DNA of 64,000 nucleotides from Bacteroidia bacterium (GTDB lineage Bacteria > Bacteroidota > Bacteroidia > Flavobacteriales_D > Cryomorphaceae), in the NCBI GenBank assembly GCA_030427905.1, contig JAUICL010000001.1:806001-870000 (forward strand), read 5' to 3'. The notes beneath the pieces were generated by a model, which worked only from the letters and a program-made list of their open reading frames with translations, ran no database searches and was not told where the DNA came from. This document shows, piece after piece, positions 63,773 through 64,000 of this stretch. Every line of letters starts with the position of its first letter. Positions within the stretch are counted from its first letter, which is position 1. A program made the translations under genes and the position numbers.

Positions 63773-64000
63773 AAAGCAGCACTGGTAATAGGCGGAGGAT
63801 TGGTTGGCTCGATGTTGGCCGCAAACTTGTCCCGACGTGGGTATGAAGTAAAAGTATTTGAAAGACGAAGAGATCTGAGATCTGTTGAGCTTGCGGCCGG
63901 TAAGTCCATAAATCTGGCCCTGAGCACAAGGGGTTGGAAGGGAATGGATATGCTCGGAATTCGCGAAGATGTCGAGTCCATAGCGATTCCGATGTACGGG
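63770..64000 (+). CDS. kmo: kynurenine 3-monooxygenase, 3' end outside the window
   Basis: Only the first 77 codons are inside the window. They show the FAD Rossmann site VIGGGLVGSMLAANLSRRG, the arginine-rich VFERRRDLRS and the KMO-type GKSINLALSTRGWKGM. The enzyme adds a hydroxyl group to kynurenine with NADPH and O2, before kynureninase acts. The start ATG 63770 follows the AAGGAG. It shares a transcript with kynU. Confidence 0.92.
   Translation, partial: MKAALVIGGGLVGSMLAANLSRRGYEVKVFERRRDLRSVELAAGKSINLALSTRGWKGMDMLGIREDVESIAIPMYG

Noticed and set aside
1-64000. tRNA, rRNA, CRISPR, prophage, insertion sequence or toxin-antitoxin genes
   Set aside because: Reading gaps and both strands I found no cloverleaf, spaced repeat array, transposase, integrase or phage structural gene.

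Overview
The window is a chromosomal segment of a Bacteroidota bacterium, most likely of the order Flavobacteriales. The evidence is a mutY-ssb-gldE-gldD gliding block, three proteins with type IX secretion (T9SS) C-terminal sorting domains, many promoters of the Bacteroidota form TTTG-N19-TAnnTTTG, almost no Shine-Dalgarno sequences, a 30-residue basic protein next to rng, and a DUF4286 gene beside rsmA. It is dense core genome. I see no rRNA, tRNA, CRISPR array, prophage or insertion sequence.

Layout. 1-5.4 kb (+): the end of a TPR protein, lptC, a small membrane protein, a CorC/CNNM-type protein and a PpiD/SurA-like folding factor, closed by a strong terminator. 5.4-5.8 kb: a gene-free gap with an imperfect direct repeat. 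5.8-12.9 kb (-): purH-mreB-mreC-mreD-mrdA-rodA, the cell-elongation operon. 13.0-14.6 kb (+): a MacB/FtsX-type permease without an ATPase, and a small membrane protein. 14.7-19.0 kb (-): mfd and fbp. 19.1-20.9 kb (+): an acetyltransferase and aspartokinase. 20.9-22.8 kb: a near-leaderless lipoprotein gene and a DUF922 protein. 22.8-26.2 kb (-): a hydroxyacid dehydrogenase, mgtE, rsmA and a DUF4286 gene. 26.3-28.3 kb (+): an alkylglycerol-monooxygenase-like hydroxylase coupled to a lysoplasmalogenase. 28.2-32.8 kb (-): TPR protein, lipoprotein, serS, rpmA, rplU. 32.9-35.5 kb: a DMT transporter, an HMA-like lipoprotein and heme A synthase. 35.5-39.0 kb (-): gldD, gldE, ssb, mutY. 39.1-45.0 kb (+): HU, a TPR protein, the 30-residue basic protein, rng, recX, prfB with a programmed +1 frameshift, an ArsC-family gene and fumC. 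45.1-48.3 kb (-): mannose-1-phosphate guanylyltransferase, an aminotransferase, a SprT-like metalloprotein and a 47-residue lipoprotein. 48.4-49.9 kb (+): an MlaE/MlaF pair. 49.9-56.5 kb (-): three paralogous T9SS cargo proteins, each with its own terminator. 56.6-59.4 kb (-): gcvP. 59.6-61.1 kb (+): a secreted protein overlapping a UbiA-like membrane protein. 61.1-62.4 kb (-): hemL. 62.5-64.0 kb (+): kynU and the start of kmo.

Together these genes cover envelope biogenesis (lptC, mre/rod, mlaEF, gldDE, T9SS cargo), translation and RNA processing, DNA repair and central metabolism. The least ordinary items are the putative ether-lipid gene pair, the trio of T9SS cargo genes that share an unassigned middle module and a leader motif, three genes whose promoters leave almost no 5' leader, a pair of DnaA-box-like repeats ahead of purH, and several tiny or unassigned lipoproteins. 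Starts were chosen from promoters, signal peptides and family alignments recalled from memory. No database search was possible.
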